Notes: generated from the letters alone by a model not told the origin. Positions 22,686 to 36,392 are shown, counted from the stretch's first letter. The stretch is 64,000 bases of DNA from Lelliottia jeotgali (GCA_002271215.1 CP018628.1:4402001-4466000), one strand, 5' to 3'. A program made the numbers and translations.

Positions 22686-24328
22686 GATAATTTCTCCATC
22701 ATTTGTGCGTTGCTAGCGCCGGGTGGCACCAGTGGCCAGACATTCTCAAGCTCGTCGATTGAGACATGAAGCAGGTATGGCCCTTCGCTTGACAGCATGG
22801 TGTCGAGTGCCGCTTCAACCTGGTCTTTACGGGTGATGTGCTGGCCAGGGATGCCGAAGGCGCTGGCCAGAACGAGGAAATCAGGATTATCAGTAAGGGT
22901 GGTTTCGCTGTAGCGCTCCTGGAAAAACAGCTGCTGCCACTGGCGAACCATCCCTAAACGCTGGTTATCCAGCAATACGATTTTCAAAGGCAGCTGTTTG
23001 CGTTTGACCGTGCCCAGCTCCTGCACATTCATCATGAACGAACCATCGCCAGAGACGCAGATTACCGTGTCATTCGGACGCGCCACCTGAGCGCCTACCG
23101 CTGCTGGCAGGCCAAAGCCCATAGTGCCTAATCCACTGGAGGTGATGAAGTTTTCCGGACGGGTATAGGTCATATGCTGGGCCGACCACATCTGGTGCTG
23201 ACCGACATCGGTGGTGACGACAGAGTCTGCCGGTTTGCGATCTGACAGCTGCTTTAACAGCAGCGGCGCATAAATTGCCTCGCCCGGATGGTCGTAGCGC
23301 CAGGCATTTTCCACGCGCAACTGCACGGTATGCTGGCGCCATGCGTCGATGGACAATGGCCGCTGCAAGGCGGGTAACAGCGCATTCAGATCGCCCTGCA
23401 ACGCCACGTGTGCCTGACGCAACTTGTTCAGTTCAGCCGGGTCGATATCCATATGGATCACTTTGGCATGCGGCGCGAAGGTATTCAGTTTACCGGTCAC
23501 GCGATCGTCAAAACGCGCACCAACGGCGATCAGCAGGTCGCACTCCTGTACCGCCAGATTGGCGGCTTTGGTGCCGTGCATCCCCAGCATGCCCAGATAG
23601 TGAGGGTCATTGGCATCAACCGCACCCAGCCCCTTCAGCGTACAGGTTGAAGGCATCCGCGTAGCCGCGATAAATTCGCGCAGGGCTGGAACTGCCTGCG
23701 CCATACCGACTCCGCCGCCGACATACAGCATCGGCTGTTGCGCATGAGCCAGCATCTGACGGGCTTCTTCAACGGCTTCGTGCGGGAAAAAGTCATCACT
23801 TTCAACAGTGGAGAAATGCGGTTCTAAATCGCCCACTGCTACCTGAATATCTTTCGGGATATCAACCAGAACCGGGCCAGGACGGCCTGAGTTTGCCACC
23901 TGGAAGGCTTCTGCCATGACGCGCGGCAGCTCTTCCAGCGATTGCACCAGGAAACTGTGTTTGGTGCAGGCAAGCGACAAACCAAGAACGTCCACTTCCT
24001 GAAACGCATCAGTTCCGATGAACGGCGAGGCGACCTGACCTGTGATGGCGACCACAGGAACGGAGTCCAGCAGCGCATCGGCAAGGCCGGTGATCAGGTT
24101 GGTTGCACCCGGCCCGGATGTCGCCATACAGACGCCGGTTTTACCGGTGGCGCGCGCAAAGCCAATTGCTGCCATTGCAGCTCCCTGCTCGTGCCGGCAC
24201 AACAAGTGCTCCACGCCGCCGTCATACAGTGCATCGTAGATCGGCATGATTGCGCCACCCGGATAGCCGAACACGGTCTCGACTCCTTGTGCTCGCAATG
24301 CATGTACTACCCATTGTGCCCCGTTCAT
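22682..24328 (-). CDS. ilvG: Acetolactate synthase II catalytic subunit (intact)
   Basis: ThDP-dependent AHAS II large subunit, 548 aa with no frameshift. It condenses pyruvate with pyruvate or 2-oxobutyrate. ThDP activation uses E47 in CRHEQGAAM, and the Mg-ThDP motif is [11 protein letters not shown] near residue 428. In E. coli K-12 this gene is broken by a frameshift, whereas here the reading frame is continuous, so valine-insensitive AHAS II should be made. ATG 24328 overlaps the stop of the short ilvX ORF (ATGA). Confidence 0.97.
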   Translation of the reverse strand: MNGAQWVVHALRAQGVETVFGYPGGAIMPIYDALYDGGVEHLLCRHEQGAAMAAIGFARATGKTGVCMATSGPGATNLITGLADALLDSVPVVAITGQVASPFIGTDAFQEVDVLGLSLACTKHSFLVQSLEELPRVMAEAFQVANSGRPGPVLVDIPKDIQVAVGDLEPHFSTVESDDFFPHEAVEEARQMLAHAQQPMLYVGGGVGMAQAVPALREFIAATRMPSTCTLKGLGAVDANDPHYLGMLGMHGTKAANLAVQECDLLIAVGARFDDRVTGKLNTFAPHAKVIHMDIDPAELNKLRQAHVALQGDLNALLPALQRPLSIDAWRQHTVQLRVENAWRYDHPGEAIYAPLLLKQLSDRKPADSVVTTDVGQHQMWSAQHMTYTRPENFITSSGLGTMGFGLPAAVGAQVARPNDTVICVSGDGSFMMNVQELGTVKRKQLPLKIVLLDNQRLGMVRQWQQLFFQERYSETTLTDNPDFLVLASAFGIPGQHITRKDQVEAALDTMLSSEGPYLLHVSIDELENVWPLVPPGASNAQMMEKLS

Positions 24329-24381
24329 AGTGAGTTCCCCGTCATAAATCTTGAGAAACAGAATTTTGTGCTAGTTGTCAT
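24325..24381 (-). CDS. ilvX: IlvX-like small protein
   Basis: An 18-codon ORF between the attenuator and ilvG, beginning at ATG 24381 behind a good GAGGAG ribosome-binding site. Its core STKFCFSRF equals that of the annotated E. coli K-12 ilvX peptide, and its TGA overlaps the ilvG ATG. Conservation of the peptide core and the coupled arrangement support translation. Its role may simply be to deliver ribosomes to ilvG; no function is established. Confidence 0.75.
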   Translation of the reverse strand: MTTSTKFCFSRFMTGNSL

Positions 24382-24413
24382 GTTCTGCTCCTCGTTTAAG
24401 TTTTTAGGTCATA

Positions 24414-24445
24414 AAAAAACCCCCGAACCTTTCGGTGCGGGGGTC
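24414..24445 (-). terminator. ilv attenuator terminator
   Basis: GC-rich hairpin (CCCCCG and CGGGGG arms around CACCGAAAGGTT) followed by TTTTTTT on the minus strand, between ilvL and ilvX. This is the Rho-independent attenuator of ilvGMEDA. Antiterminator formation depends on ribosome stalling in ilvL. Confidence 0.93.
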
Positions 24446-24467
24446 TTAGTTCGTTAAGGCTTGTTTT

Positions 24468-24566
24468 CTAAGCCTTTCCTCGTCCAAGTGCAGCCCCGCA
24501 CGGTGGGATAATAATCACCACCACGCTAATCACGACCAGGCTAATCACTAGTAGAAGGGCTGTCAT
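24468..24566 (-). CDS. ilvL: ilvGMEDA operon leader peptide
   Basis: A 32-residue leader peptide rich in Leu (5), Val (6) and Ile (5), starting MTALLLVISLVV and ending GAALGRGKA. It differs from the E. coli leader at position 6, where Arg is replaced by Leu, adding one more regulatory codon. Stalling at these codons when branched-chain aminoacyl-tRNA is scarce prevents the downstream attenuator hairpin from forming. Confidence 0.95.
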   Translation of the reverse strand: MTALLLVISLVVISVVVIIIPPCGAALGRGKA

Positions 24567-24909
24567 TTTGAGTTCTTTTAGCATCTTGTTCGAAGGAATA
24601 CCTAAAGAGGTAACACAGACATTGAATCAAACACAAGAAAAATTTATGACGCCAATTCTTAGCTAACGAAGCTTTTTGCAGAATATGTTTGTTTTATATG
24701 AGGAAAACAGAAAATGAATATTTTTCATTTTTTGTCGTGTGCCAATGACTCCAAAAACACAGGTTTTCTCATCTGTGCGAGTCCGGTTCAGCTGAATAGC
24801 AACAGTTACATCACTTCACCAAAAAGCAGGAAGCTGCATCGTAATGTTGTGATTTTCAGCTAAAAAGCAATGAAACGTACAGGCATAGTGACTTCTAAAG
24901 GAGACATAT
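24567..24909. promoter_or_regulatory. ilvL-yifB divergent control region
   Basis: AT-rich 343-base gap between divergent ilvL and yifB, so it must carry both promoters. It includes an inverted repeat at about 24712-24734 (AAAATGAA and TTTTCATTTT around TAT). yifB has AAAGGAG before its ATG. I could not assign -35/-10 boxes with confidence. No ORF of interest is present. Confidence 0.6.
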
Positions 24910-26430
24910 ATGTCACTGTCAGTTGTTTATACGCGTGCCGCTTTAGGGGTACAGGCGCCGCTCATCTCTGTTGAAGTTCATCTCAGTAATGGGCTGCCTG
25001 GCTTAACGCTCGTTGGGCTTCCAGAGACCACGGTAAAAGAGGCCAGGGATCGTGTTCGTAGTGCAATCATCAATAGTGGTTATGCCTTCCCCGCAAAGAA
25101 GATAACCATCAACCTGGCTCCCGCTGACCTACCGAAAGAAGTGGGACGATATGATTTACCTATCGCCATAGCGCTTCTCGCCGCCTCTGAGCAGCTTAAC
25201 GCCCCCCATTTGAGTACGTATGAGTTTGTAGGCGAACTGGCGCTTACAGGAGCGCTAAGAGGCGTTCCCGGTGCGATCTCTGGCGCATTAGCTGCCTTAC
25301 GAGCAGGAAGGCAAATTATTGTGGCTGCTGAAAATTCATCAGAGGTCAGTCTTATTGAGGAGAAGGGTTGCCTGATTGCCGGGCATCTACAGGAAGTGTG
25401 CGCTTTTCTGGAGGGGCGTCATGAGCTGGCTGAACCGGAGGAGAATCCACTCATTGCGCCGGAACACACTGAAGATCTAAGCGATATCATTGGGCAGGAA
25501 CAAGGAAAGCGGGCGCTGGAAATCACTGCGGCAGGTGGCCATAACCTACTCCTCATTGGACCGCCAGGGACAGGGAAAACGATGCTGGCCAGTCGACTCA
25601 ACGGCTTGCTTCCGCCTTTAAGCAATCATGAGGCGCTGGAGAGTGCGGCAATTATTAGTCTGACGAATTCTACGTCTCTTCAGAAGCACTGGCGTAGAAG
25701 GCCATTTCGTTCACCACACCACAGCGCCTCTCTCAATGCGATGGTCGGTGGCGGTTCGATTCCTGTACCCGGTGAGATATCCCTGGCGCACCACGGCATT
25801 TTATTTCTAGATGAATTACCCGAATTTGAAAGGCGCGTTCTGGATGCCTTGCGTGAACCCATTGAGTCCGGGCAAATCCACATCTCCCGTACGCGGGCCA
25901 AAATAACCTATCCCGCGCAATTCCAGCTTATTGCCGCCATGAACCCTAGCCCATCAGGCCATTACCAGGGAAACCATAATCGGAGTAAACCGGAGCAGAC
26001 TCTGCGTTATCTGGGAAGACTGTCAGGTCCATTTCTTGATCGCTTTGATCTCTCGCTCGAAGTTCCATTGCCGCCTCCGGGTGTCCTCAGCCAGACAAAT
26101 CTGACGGGGGAAAGCAGCAGTACGGTGCGGAAAAGAGTAATAACTACGCAGGCGTTGCAATACAAACGTCAAAACAAACTCAATGCGCGTCTGGATAACG
26201 CGGAAATTCGCCAGTTTTGCCGCCTGTCCACTGCTGACTCATGCTGGCTGGAAGAGACATTGATACGGTTCGGGCTGTCGGTGCGTGCGTGGCAACGCTT
26301 ATTAAAGGTGGCGAGAACCATCGCAGACCTGGAGGAGAGTGCAGATATAGAGCGACGACATTTGCAGGAAGCGTTGAGTTACAGGGCAATAGATCGGCTG
26401 CTGCTGCATCTGCAAAAGATGCTGGCGTAA
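24910..26430 (+). CDS. yifB: YifB family Mg chelatase-like AAA ATPase
   Basis: ComM/YifB-family protein, 506 aa as in E. coli. An N-terminal Lon-protease-like (ChlI) domain occupies residues ~20-140. The AAA+ Mg-chelatase domain carries Walker A GPPGTGKTM near residue 220 and Walker B GILFLDELPEF. A C-terminal Mg-chelatase extension follows (RAWQRLLKVARTIADLEES). Related ComM is a branch-migration helicase for integrating DNA during transformation. It differs clearly more from E. coli than its neighbours do, mainly at 90-200 and in the C-terminal third. Transcribed opposite to ilv. Confidence 0.93.
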   Translation: MSLSVVYTRAALGVQAPLISVEVHLSNGLPGLTLVGLPETTVKEARDRVRSAIINSGYAFPAKKITINLAPADLPKEVGRYDLPIAIALLAASEQLNAPHLSTYEFVGELALTGALRGVPGAISGALAALRAGRQIIVAAENSSEVSLIEEKGCLIAGHLQEVCAFLEGRHELAEPEENPLIAPEHTEDLSDIIGQEQGKRALEITAAGGHNLLLIGPPGTGKTMLASRLNGLLPPLSNHEALESAAIISLTNSTSLQKHWRRRPFRSPHHSASLNAMVGGGSIPVPGEISLAHHGILFLDELPEFERRVLDALREPIESGQIHISRTRAKITYPAQFQLIAAMNPSPSGHYQGNHNRSKPEQTLRYLGRLSGPFLDRFDLSLEVPLPPPGVLSQTNLTGESSSTVRKRVITTQALQYKRQNKLNARLDNAEIRQFCRLSTADSCWLEETLIRFGLSVRAWQRLLKVARTIADLEESADIERRHLQEALSYRAIDRLLLHLQKMLA

Positions 26431-26453
26431 AAAAGGGGCCGTAGCCCCTTTTC
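26431..26453. terminator. Bidirectional terminator between yifB and maoP
   Basis: Stem AAAAGGGGC/GCCCCTTTT with a short CGTA-type loop has an A-run on one side and a T-run on the other, between the convergent yifB and maoP. It can serve both. Confidence 0.9.
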
Positions 26454-26460
26454 TCATATA

Positions 26461-26799
26461 TCAATCGTCAGATTCGGTGTAGTCTTCTGCACCTTCCATC
26501 TGCGGCTTACCACCGGAGAGGGTATGGAAACGTTTTGGTCGCTTAATGCGAGCCATGTATTTGATCCATACGCGTTCTACCTCAGATTCAGGTTCACGCT
26601 CACCACGGCAAACGGCAACAAACAGTTTTTCATCTTCAGTTGCAGGCTCACGTTTCCCCAGATCCAGCTCGTTAAAGGCGTAACCATGGCGCTCAAGCAG
26701 TTGCGCCTCTTTGATGGTGAAATCGCCATGACGAGAGAACCCGCGCGGATAATTTTTATTGTCGAAAAAACGATTAGTTGTCGTAAAGCTTTCCGCCAT
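26461..26799 (-). CDS. maoP: Macrodomain Ori organisation protein MaoP
   Basis: 112-residue protein formerly YifE, which in E. coli acts with the short site maoS to organise the Ori macrodomain. It is nearly identical to the E. coli protein (for example [19 protein letters not shown]). Its sequence is hydrophilic, and the tail is acidic (EDYTESDD). Divergent from hdfR. maoS is expected in the 118-base gap upstream, but I did not identify its exact bases. Confidence 0.95.
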   Translation of the reverse strand: MAESFTTTNRFFDNKNYPRGFSRHGDFTIKEAQLLERHGYAFNELDLGKREPATEDEKLFVAVCRGEREPESEVERVWIKYMARIKRPKRFHTLSGGKPQMEGAEDYTESDD

Positions 26800-26917
26800 C
26801 CTACACGCTCCTAATTCTTTGGCCGAGCTATTTATGGCGCGGAGTATTAGTTACGCTTGACAGAGCGTCAAACAAAACATTTAAATCATAACGACAAATA
26901 ATATTGCGGAGAAAGAT

Positions 26918-27739
26918 GTGGATACGGAATTGCTAAAAACTTTCCTCGAAGTGAGCAGAACACGCCACTTTGGGCGAGCAGCGGAAGCACTCTACCTGAC
27001 TCAGTCAGCGGTGAGTTTTCGTATTCGTCAGCTGGAAAATCAACTCGGCGTGAATCTATTTACTCGCCACCGAAATAATATCCGCCTGACGGCGGCCGGA
27101 GAGAAGCTCCTGCCCTACGCTGAAACGCTGATGAATACCTGGCAGGCTGCGCGAAAGGAGGTGGCCCATACCTCGAGGTACAATGAGTTTTCGATCGGGG
27201 CGAGTGCGTCGTTGTGGGAGTGTATGCTGAGCCAATGGCTCACACGGCTCTACAAATCTCACGACAATTTGCAGTTTGAGGCCAGAATTGCTCAGCGGCA
27301 GTCATTGGTGAAACAGCTTCATGAGCGTCAGTTAGATCTCTTGATCACCACAGAAGCCCCCAAAATGGATGAATTTAGCAGCCAGATCCTGGGGCAGTTT
27401 AGTCTTTCGCTCTATGCCTCTGAACCCTCAATGATGAAGACAGATCTCAGCTACTTACGACTGGAATGGGGGCCTGATTTCCAGCAGCATGAAGCCGGTT
27501 TGATTGCGTCCGATGATGTTCCTTCCCTGACAACCAGCTCAGCAGAAATTGCCTGCCAGCAATTATCCCTTCTTAAAGGTTGCACCTGGTTACCCACGCG
27601 CTGGGCGGATGAGAAGCCTGGGCTGCATACTGTCGCTGATTCAACCACGCTTATCAGGCCGCTATATGCGATCTGGCTTCAAAACAGCGACAAACATGCT
27701 CAAATTAAAGATCTATTGAAAATCAATGTGATGGATTAG
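26918..27739 (+). CDS. hdfR: LysR-type regulator HdfR
   Basis: LysR-family regulator, in E. coli an H-NS-repressed repressor of flhDC. It has 273 aa from GTG 26918 ([11 protein letters not shown]); E. coli is 279. The helix-turn-helix spans ~17-40 ([19 protein letters not shown]). The N-terminal 170 residues are well conserved, and the C-terminal third is more variable. A short deletion occurs after LYKSHDN and the end is a few residues shorter (KINVMD). It is convergent with the rRNA operon, separated by the rrn terminator. Confidence 0.94.
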   Translation: MDTELLKTFLEVSRTRHFGRAAEALYLTQSAVSFRIRQLENQLGVNLFTRHRNNIRLTAAGEKLLPYAETLMNTWQAARKEVAHTSRYNEFSIGASASLWECMLSQWLTRLYKSHDNLQFEARIAQRQSLVKQLHERQLDLLITTEAPKMDEFSSQILGQFSLSLYASEPSMMKTDLSYLRLEWGPDFQQHEAGLIASDDVPSLTTSSAEIACQQLSLLKGCTWLPTRWADEKPGLHTVADSTTLIRPLYAIWLQNSDKHAQIKDLLKINVMD

Positions 27740-27792
27740 TTCTGACATCTTGCAGGGACGCAAGAGAAGGGATTTTTTAGATTATTCAAAGC

Positions 27793-27824
27793 AAAAAAAA
27801 TCCTTTGCCGAAGCAAAGGATTCT
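27793..27824 (-). terminator. rRNA/tRNA operon terminator
   Basis: Stem AATCCTTTGC/GCAAAGGATT with a TTCG tetraloop and TTTTTTTT on the minus strand, three bases after the 3' end of tRNA-Trp. It ends the rrn-aspT-trpT transcript. Confidence 0.94.
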
Positions 27825-27827
27825 ATA

Positions 27828-27903
27828 TGGCAGGGGCGGAGAGACTCGAACTCGCGACACCCGGTTTTGGAGACCGGTGCTCTACCAACTGAGCTACGCC
27901 CCT
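27828..27903 (-). tRNA. trpT: tRNA-Trp (CCA), sequence variant
   Basis: 76 nt including the encoded CCA. Anticodon CCA lies in the loop CTCCAAA, with a perfect CCGGT/ACCGG stem. Compared with E. coli trpT, the D-stem is GCTC instead of GTTC, so C11-G24 replaces the U11-G24 wobble. The Levitt pair is G15-C48 instead of A15-U48. In the T-stem, position 50 is C opposite U64, a mismatch in place of a G-U pair. It is the last gene of the rrn operon. Confidence 0.95.
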
Positions 27904-27956
27904 AAATCTTCTTGCTATTAAGCCTGCTACGTAAGCAGGCTTAATATCTTAATAAG

Positions 27957-28033
27957 TGGCGGAACGGACGGGACTCGAACCCGCGACCCCCTGCGTGACA
28001 GGCAGGTATTCTAACCGACTGAACTACCGCTCC
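27957..28033 (-). tRNA. aspT: tRNA-Asp (GTC)
   Basis: 77 nt with encoded CCA and anticodon GTC in CCTGTCACG. All four stems pair. It lies between 5S rRNA and tRNA-Trp as a distal rrn tRNA, as downstream of rrnC in E. coli. A perfect inverted repeat at ~27917-27944 (AGCCTGCTACGTAAGCAGGCT-like arms) in the spacer to tRNA-Trp probably serves processing. Confidence 0.97.
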
Positions 28034-28086
28034 ACCGAAGACTTCTGTAACCACCGGATTGATGCACCGGTTTACTACTTAATTTG

Positions 28087-28206
28087 ATGCCTGGCAGTTC
28101 CCTACTCTCACATGGGGAGACCCCACACTACCATCGGCGCTACGGCGTTTCACTTCTGAGTTCGGCATGGGGTCAGGTGGGACCACCGCGCTAAAGCCGC
28201 CAGGCA
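28087..28206 (-). rRNA. rrf: 5S ribosomal RNA
   Basis: 120 nt beginning TGCCTGGCGG and ending in CTGCCAGGCAT. The terminal helix is complementary, and the middle (CCCACCTGACCCCATGCC) is standard enterobacterial 5S. Located 95 bases after 23S. Confidence 0.97.
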
Positions 28207-28301
28207 AATTCTGTTATCAACCCGCATCGCTGCAGGTCAATTAATCTGTTATCAAGCTGAAACTGATGTCTGTCTTTCCGCCAAAACATCTTCGGCGTTG
28301 T

Positions 28302-31207
<2,906 letters not shown>

Positions 31208-31325
31208 TCACAACCCGAAGATGTTTCGTAAAACACCATCGTGTTGCGAAAATTTGAGAGACTCGAACACACCGTCACTCTGTTCTTATTACGGAGAACA
31301 GACGCAGTGTGTCGTTTCAATTTTC

Positions 31326-31352
31326 AGCTTGATCCAGATTTTTAAAGAGCAA
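31326..31352 (-). promoter_or_regulatory. rrn spacer boxA
   Basis: GCTCTTTAAAAATC, the 23S-proximal boxA antitermination element, lies between tRNA-Ala and 23S. It is the standard position for the Nus antitermination complex on the spacer transcript. Confidence 0.8.
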
Positions 31353-31415
31353 AACTTCGCAGTGCACCTTTTCAGGAACACTCTGAAGTTTTCTTAATTT
31401 TCGCAGTAAAAAGGA

Positions 31416-31491
31416 TGGTGGAGCTATGCGGGATCGAACCGCAGACCTCCTGCGTGCAAGGCAGGCGCTCTCCCAGCTGAGCTATAACCCC
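31416..31491 (-). tRNA. alaT: tRNA-Ala (TGC), sequence variant
   Basis: 76 nt with encoded CCA, anticodon TGC, and the G3-U70 identity pair retained. Two positions differ from E. coli alaT: base 5 is T, making a T5-G68 wobble in the acceptor stem, and base 32 in the anticodon loop is C instead of T. It is 23S-proximal in the 16S-23S spacer. Confidence 0.96.
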
Positions 31492-31601
31492 ATCACAAAT
31501 GCTAAATCTCATTACCGGTAATTTAAACTGAGACAAGGCGTGGAAGGGCGAAGCATACTGAAGTATGCGAGTCGTTTCACAACGCAGTATCAGGATAAAT
31601 T

Positions 31602-31678
<77 letters not shown>

Positions 31679-31748
31679 GCAGAGATTTTTTACTGCTTAT
31701 TTTTCATCAGACAATCTGTGTGGACACTACAAAGGCAGGTTCTTCAGG

Positions 31749-33288
<1,540 letters not shown>

Positions 33289-33419
33289 AAGTTTGATGCT
33301 CGTGAATTAAACTTCGTAATGAATTACGTATGTTCACTCAGAGACTTTGGTATTCATTTAGCGTCTTGCGACGTTTAGAATCCATGTCACTTTGAGTGCC
33401 CACACAGATTGTCTGATAA

Positions 33420-33434
33420 ATTGTTAAAGAGCAG
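33420..33434 (-). promoter_or_regulatory. rrn leader boxA (nut-like site)
   Basis: TGCTCTTTAACAAT in the 16S leader, followed by TTATCAGACAATCTG as in E. coli rRNA leaders. It is the antitermination signal that recruits NusB/NusE. Confidence 0.88.
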
Positions 33435-33470
33435 TGCAACGCGGCTTTCGCTCACCGTTGCGAGGTCCCG

Positions 33471-33499
33471 TATAATACGTTTTCCTCATTCAGAGTCAA
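33471..33499 (-). promoter_or_regulatory. rrn P2 promoter
   Basis: Minus-strand -35 TTGACT and -10 TATTAT with a 17-base spacer. It lies about 100 bases downstream of P1, the usual rrn P2 position. Confidence 0.85.
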
Positions 33500-33582
33500 G
33501 CGTTTAATTTCGCTTTTCTCTGTCGGCGTTCATCGCTGAACCCCTTCTGTCCCGGCGGCTTGCGTGCCGTTGTTCCGTGTCA

Positions 33583-33618
33583 GTGGAGGCGCATTATAGG
33601 GAGTTCTCAGACGTTGAC
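33583..33618 (-). promoter_or_regulatory. rrn P1 promoter
   Basis: -35 TTGTCA and -10 TATAAT are separated by 16 bases, followed by the GC-rich discriminator GCGCC and CTCCACTGACACGGAAC. This is very close to E. coli rrnB P1. A/T-rich runs (TTTTTTTTAAAAG) upstream would act as an UP element. The GC discriminator predicts ppGpp/DksA control. The promoter lies directly downstream of murI, as at E. coli rrnB. Confidence 0.92.
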
Positions 33619-33671
33619 AACCCCTCTTTTAAAAAAAACTTTCAACCGCCTTTTTTTTGCTCAAAATCGTG

Positions 33672-34523
33672 CTACAGCGCTAGTTTTTCGAGCGTTTCAA
33701 AGCCATACCGACGTAAAACGGGCAAAAGTTGCACAGTCTCAGGCGTGAGCGCCATGCAAAAAGCAATATTCTCATCGCTGGATTTGGCATCCGGCGCTTC
33801 GTGCTCAAGTAACCAGGCTGTACGTCGGGCAATCGCGGCGCCAGAATCGACCAGACGTGTCCCCTCCGGTAATACCTCAAGCAGCTCTTCCTGTAATAGA
33901 GGGAAATGCGTGCAACCCAGTACAACCGTATCCGGCGGTTCAGCCATTCGCAGCCACGGTCGCAAAATGCGACGTAACTCTTCCAGCGACACCGGCTTAC
34001 CGTGCAGCTTCGCTTCCGCCATTTGCACCAGTTCAGCAGAGCCGAGCATGGCTATCTGGCATTCATTGGCGAAACGGTCGATTAGCTCACGCGTATAAGG
34101 ACGCTTTACCGTTCCGCGCGTGGCCAACAAGCCGACAACGCCATTGGCCGTCAGACGGGCCGCTGGTTTAATCGCAGGAACGACGCCTACAACCGGGAAC
34201 GGGAATTTTTCGCGTAATGCAGGAAGGGAAACGGTGCTTGCGGTATTACAAGCAATCACGGCCAGCGCTAAAGGGTAACGCTGTTGTACGGCGGTGACGA
34301 TTTCCACGACGCGCTCAACGATAAAGTCTTCGCTCTTTTCCCCATAAGGAAAAGCCACATTATCGAAGGCATAGATGTAATGAAGATCCGGCAGAAGATG
34401 CCGAATCTCATCATAGACCGAAAGCCCACCGACGCCGGAGTCAAACACCAGCACGGTGGGACGTGGATCAGAAGGTGTAGCTGCCAGACAAGGTGTATTC
34501 CCGTCCTGCAGTTTGGTAGCCAT
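33672..34523 (-). CDS. murI: Glutamate racemase
   Basis: Makes D-glutamate for peptidoglycan. It has 283 aa (E. coli 285). The two catalytic cysteines lie in VIACNTAST and [10 protein letters not shown]. The N-terminal extension before [16 protein letters not shown] is the enteric type bound by the activator UDP-MurNAc-Ala. Its start lies 56 bases inside the 3' end of btuB, as in E. coli. It is followed by the rRNA operon promoters. Confidence 0.97.
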   Translation of the reverse strand: MATKLQDGNTPCLAATPSDPRPTVLVFDSGVGGLSVYDEIRHLLPDLHYIYAFDNVAFPYGEKSEDFIVERVVEIVTAVQQRYPLALAVIACNTASTVSLPALREKFPFPVVGVVPAIKPAARLTANGVVGLLATRGTVKRPYTRELIDRFANECQIAMLGSAELVQMAEAKLHGKPVSLEELRRILRPWLRMAEPPDTVVLGCTHFPLLQEELLEVLPEGTRLVDSGAAIARRTAWLLEHEAPDAKSSDENIAFCMALTPETVQLLPVLRRYGFETLEKLAL

Positions 34524-36312
34524 AAACTGTCTCGTAATCTTTATCGAACAGGTTGGCTATTTTACCACGAACTGTCAGGTGTGAGGTGACAGGATATGAA
34601 ACTGCGACATCCCACAAACTTACACCGCCCATTTTCACTTCACGAGACGGGAAAGAGCTGAAGTCATCATCGTAACGCGTCCCCAGATAACGATAGGCAA
34701 GATTCCAGTCGAAATCCCACACCTGCGTATCCAGCTGGTATTTCACCTGCTGTTTGGAGCGGCGCTTCAGCACTTCGTTGGTTTTCGCATTGCGCGGATC
34801 AACATAATCGTAAGAGATTTGATGGCCGACAGGACCAGTATCAAACTGCGCCGTCGCTTCAATACCCTCAATTCGGGCCTTGTTGACGTTATAAGGGCGG
34901 TTGTTTGGATCGTAGCCCACCAGATTGTCGACATCGTTGCGATACGCACTCACACGCCAGCTCACTGGCCCCGTCAAACCTTCAAAGCCGCCTTCCCATT
35001 GCTTGCTCTCTTCAGGCTTCAAGTCTGGGTTGCCATACTTCTCACTATGGATCTGGCTCATGGTTGGTGCTTTATACGCAGTGCCGTAAGATCCGATAAT
35101 GCGATAGCCTTCGACAAATTCCCACGCGGCGCTGGTTTGCCAGGTGCTGTGATTGCCAAAGTTAGAGTTATCGTCGTTACGCGCAGCCGCTTCAAGCGTG
35201 ACGCTATCAAATTGCTGCATCGCGGAGAGGAACACGCCAGTGTTGCGCTGTTCAAAGCCATTTTTCAGGCTAGCCGTCCCCGCTTCAGTTTTCTGTTTCT
35301 GCCAGTCCAGACCTGCACCGATATTGCCGTGGCCAACGGTGAAGGTATTCATCCACTGCGTGGTGTACTGTTTCACATCATCCATGCTGGAGGATGCCGC
35401 ATAGCGCCCTTTGCTCGGATCGTAGTTCAGATCTTTGCTGCGACCATAACCCGCCACCAGCTGAGACTGATAAATGCCCTGGTTATAGCGCAGCCCGGTG
35501 TCCCAGTTCTGGCTATACAGCTGACGGGTGTCCGGCGTACCGGTCATGTTGAAGTTATCGTCATAGCTATCATAGCCGTCATAGGCGGTACGGTTGTCAT
35601 AGCCAAAGCCACGGAAGAAACCGCTCACGCTGTCAGTGATCTGCTGCTCCACGGAGCCGTACAGAGACTTACTCATAAAACCATCGCGATCCGGCTGACG
35701 CGGTGCGTCTTGCGCATCGATATCAAAACCACGGGTATAGGTATAGTTACCCGCCAGAGTGACTTTGGTTTTATCGAATACCTGCTGGAATGAACCGTCG
35801 TAGGACTGGTAGCCCTTCGACCCTACGCCCGCAGTGATCTCACCGCCAGGCTGATCTCGCCCGGTAATAATGTTGATCACGCCGCCAATTGCATCGGAAC
35901 CATACAGCGCCGAACGAGGGCCACGAATGTATTCAATACGCTGGATGAGAGAGGTCGGGATTTGGCTGAGATCGGCAACGTTACTGATCCCGGCGTTGTT
36001 CAGCGGGATACCGTCAATCAGCACCAGAACGTGGCGTGATTCCGTTCCGCGTATAAAAGTAGAAGCGTTAGCCCCCATGCCACCGCTCTGGGCGATATCC
36101 ACACCCGGTAAACGCTGCATAACTTCAACGACGCTTTTTGCCTGCCAGCGCTCGATATCTTCACGCGTTACAACAGACGTTGGCGCCAGAACGGTATTTG
36201 CCGGTTGCTCAAAACGGTTTGCTGTCACCACCAACGAGTCAGCGCTTTCCTGCGCCCAGCCCGAAAATGCCGTGACGGAAAGCGCCGTCATCAGCGATAC
36301 TTTTTTAATCAT
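34468..36312 (-). CDS. btuB: TonB-dependent vitamin B12 receptor BtuB
   Basis: Outer-membrane cobalamin transporter, 614 aa. A signal peptide (~20 residues, cleaved after SGWAQ) is followed by the TonB box region DSLVVTAN, the plug domain to ~residue 150 and a 22-stranded barrel ending ...[11 protein letters not shown] with terminal Phe. The start is ATG 36312 (MIKK); five upstream in-frame codons are not conserved. The extracellular loops differ strongly from E. coli, as expected for surfaces facing phage and colicins. Expression is under the upstream cobalamin riboswitch. Confidence 0.96.
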   Translation of the reverse strand: MIKKVSLMTALSVTAFSGWAQESADSLVVTANRFEQPANTVLAPTSVVTREDIERWQAKSVVEVMQRLPGVDIAQSGGMGANASTFIRGTESRHVLVLIDGIPLNNAGISNVADLSQIPTSLIQRIEYIRGPRSALYGSDAIGGVINIITGRDQPGGEITAGVGSKGYQSYDGSFQQVFDKTKVTLAGNYTYTRGFDIDAQDAPRQPDRDGFMSKSLYGSVEQQITDSVSGFFRGFGYDNRTAYDGYDSYDDNFNMTGTPDTRQLYSQNWDTGLRYNQGIYQSQLVAGYGRSKDLNYDPSKGRYAASSSMDDVKQYTTQWMNTFTVGHGNIGAGLDWQKQKTEAGTASLKNGFEQRNTGVFLSAMQQFDSVTLEAAARNDDNSNFGNHSTWQTSAAWEFVEGYRIIGSYGTAYKAPTMSQIHSEKYGNPDLKPEESKQWEGGFEGLTGPVSWRVSAYRNDVDNLVGYDPNNRPYNVNKARIEGIEATAQFDTGPVGHQISYDYVDPRNAKTNEVLKRRSKQQVKYQLDTQVWDFDWNLAYRYLGTRYDDDFSSFPSREVKMGGVSLWDVAVSYPVTSHLTVRGKIANLFDKDYETVYGYQTAGREYTLSGSYTF

Positions 36313-36392
36313 TGTTAAAGCATCCACAATATAAGAAGGATGCCGCAGGCGTCATCTATAGCACGCGATGATGAAACCAAATGCGACGTAAT

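Noticed and set aside
33295..33420. Possible extra gene between 16S and the rrn promoters
   Set aside because: The region is the 16S leader with P2, boxA and processing sequence; no open frame with a ribosome-binding site.
34819..35793. Plus-strand open frame of ~324 codons opposite btuB
   Set aside because: Composition-driven shadow of btuB with no domain.
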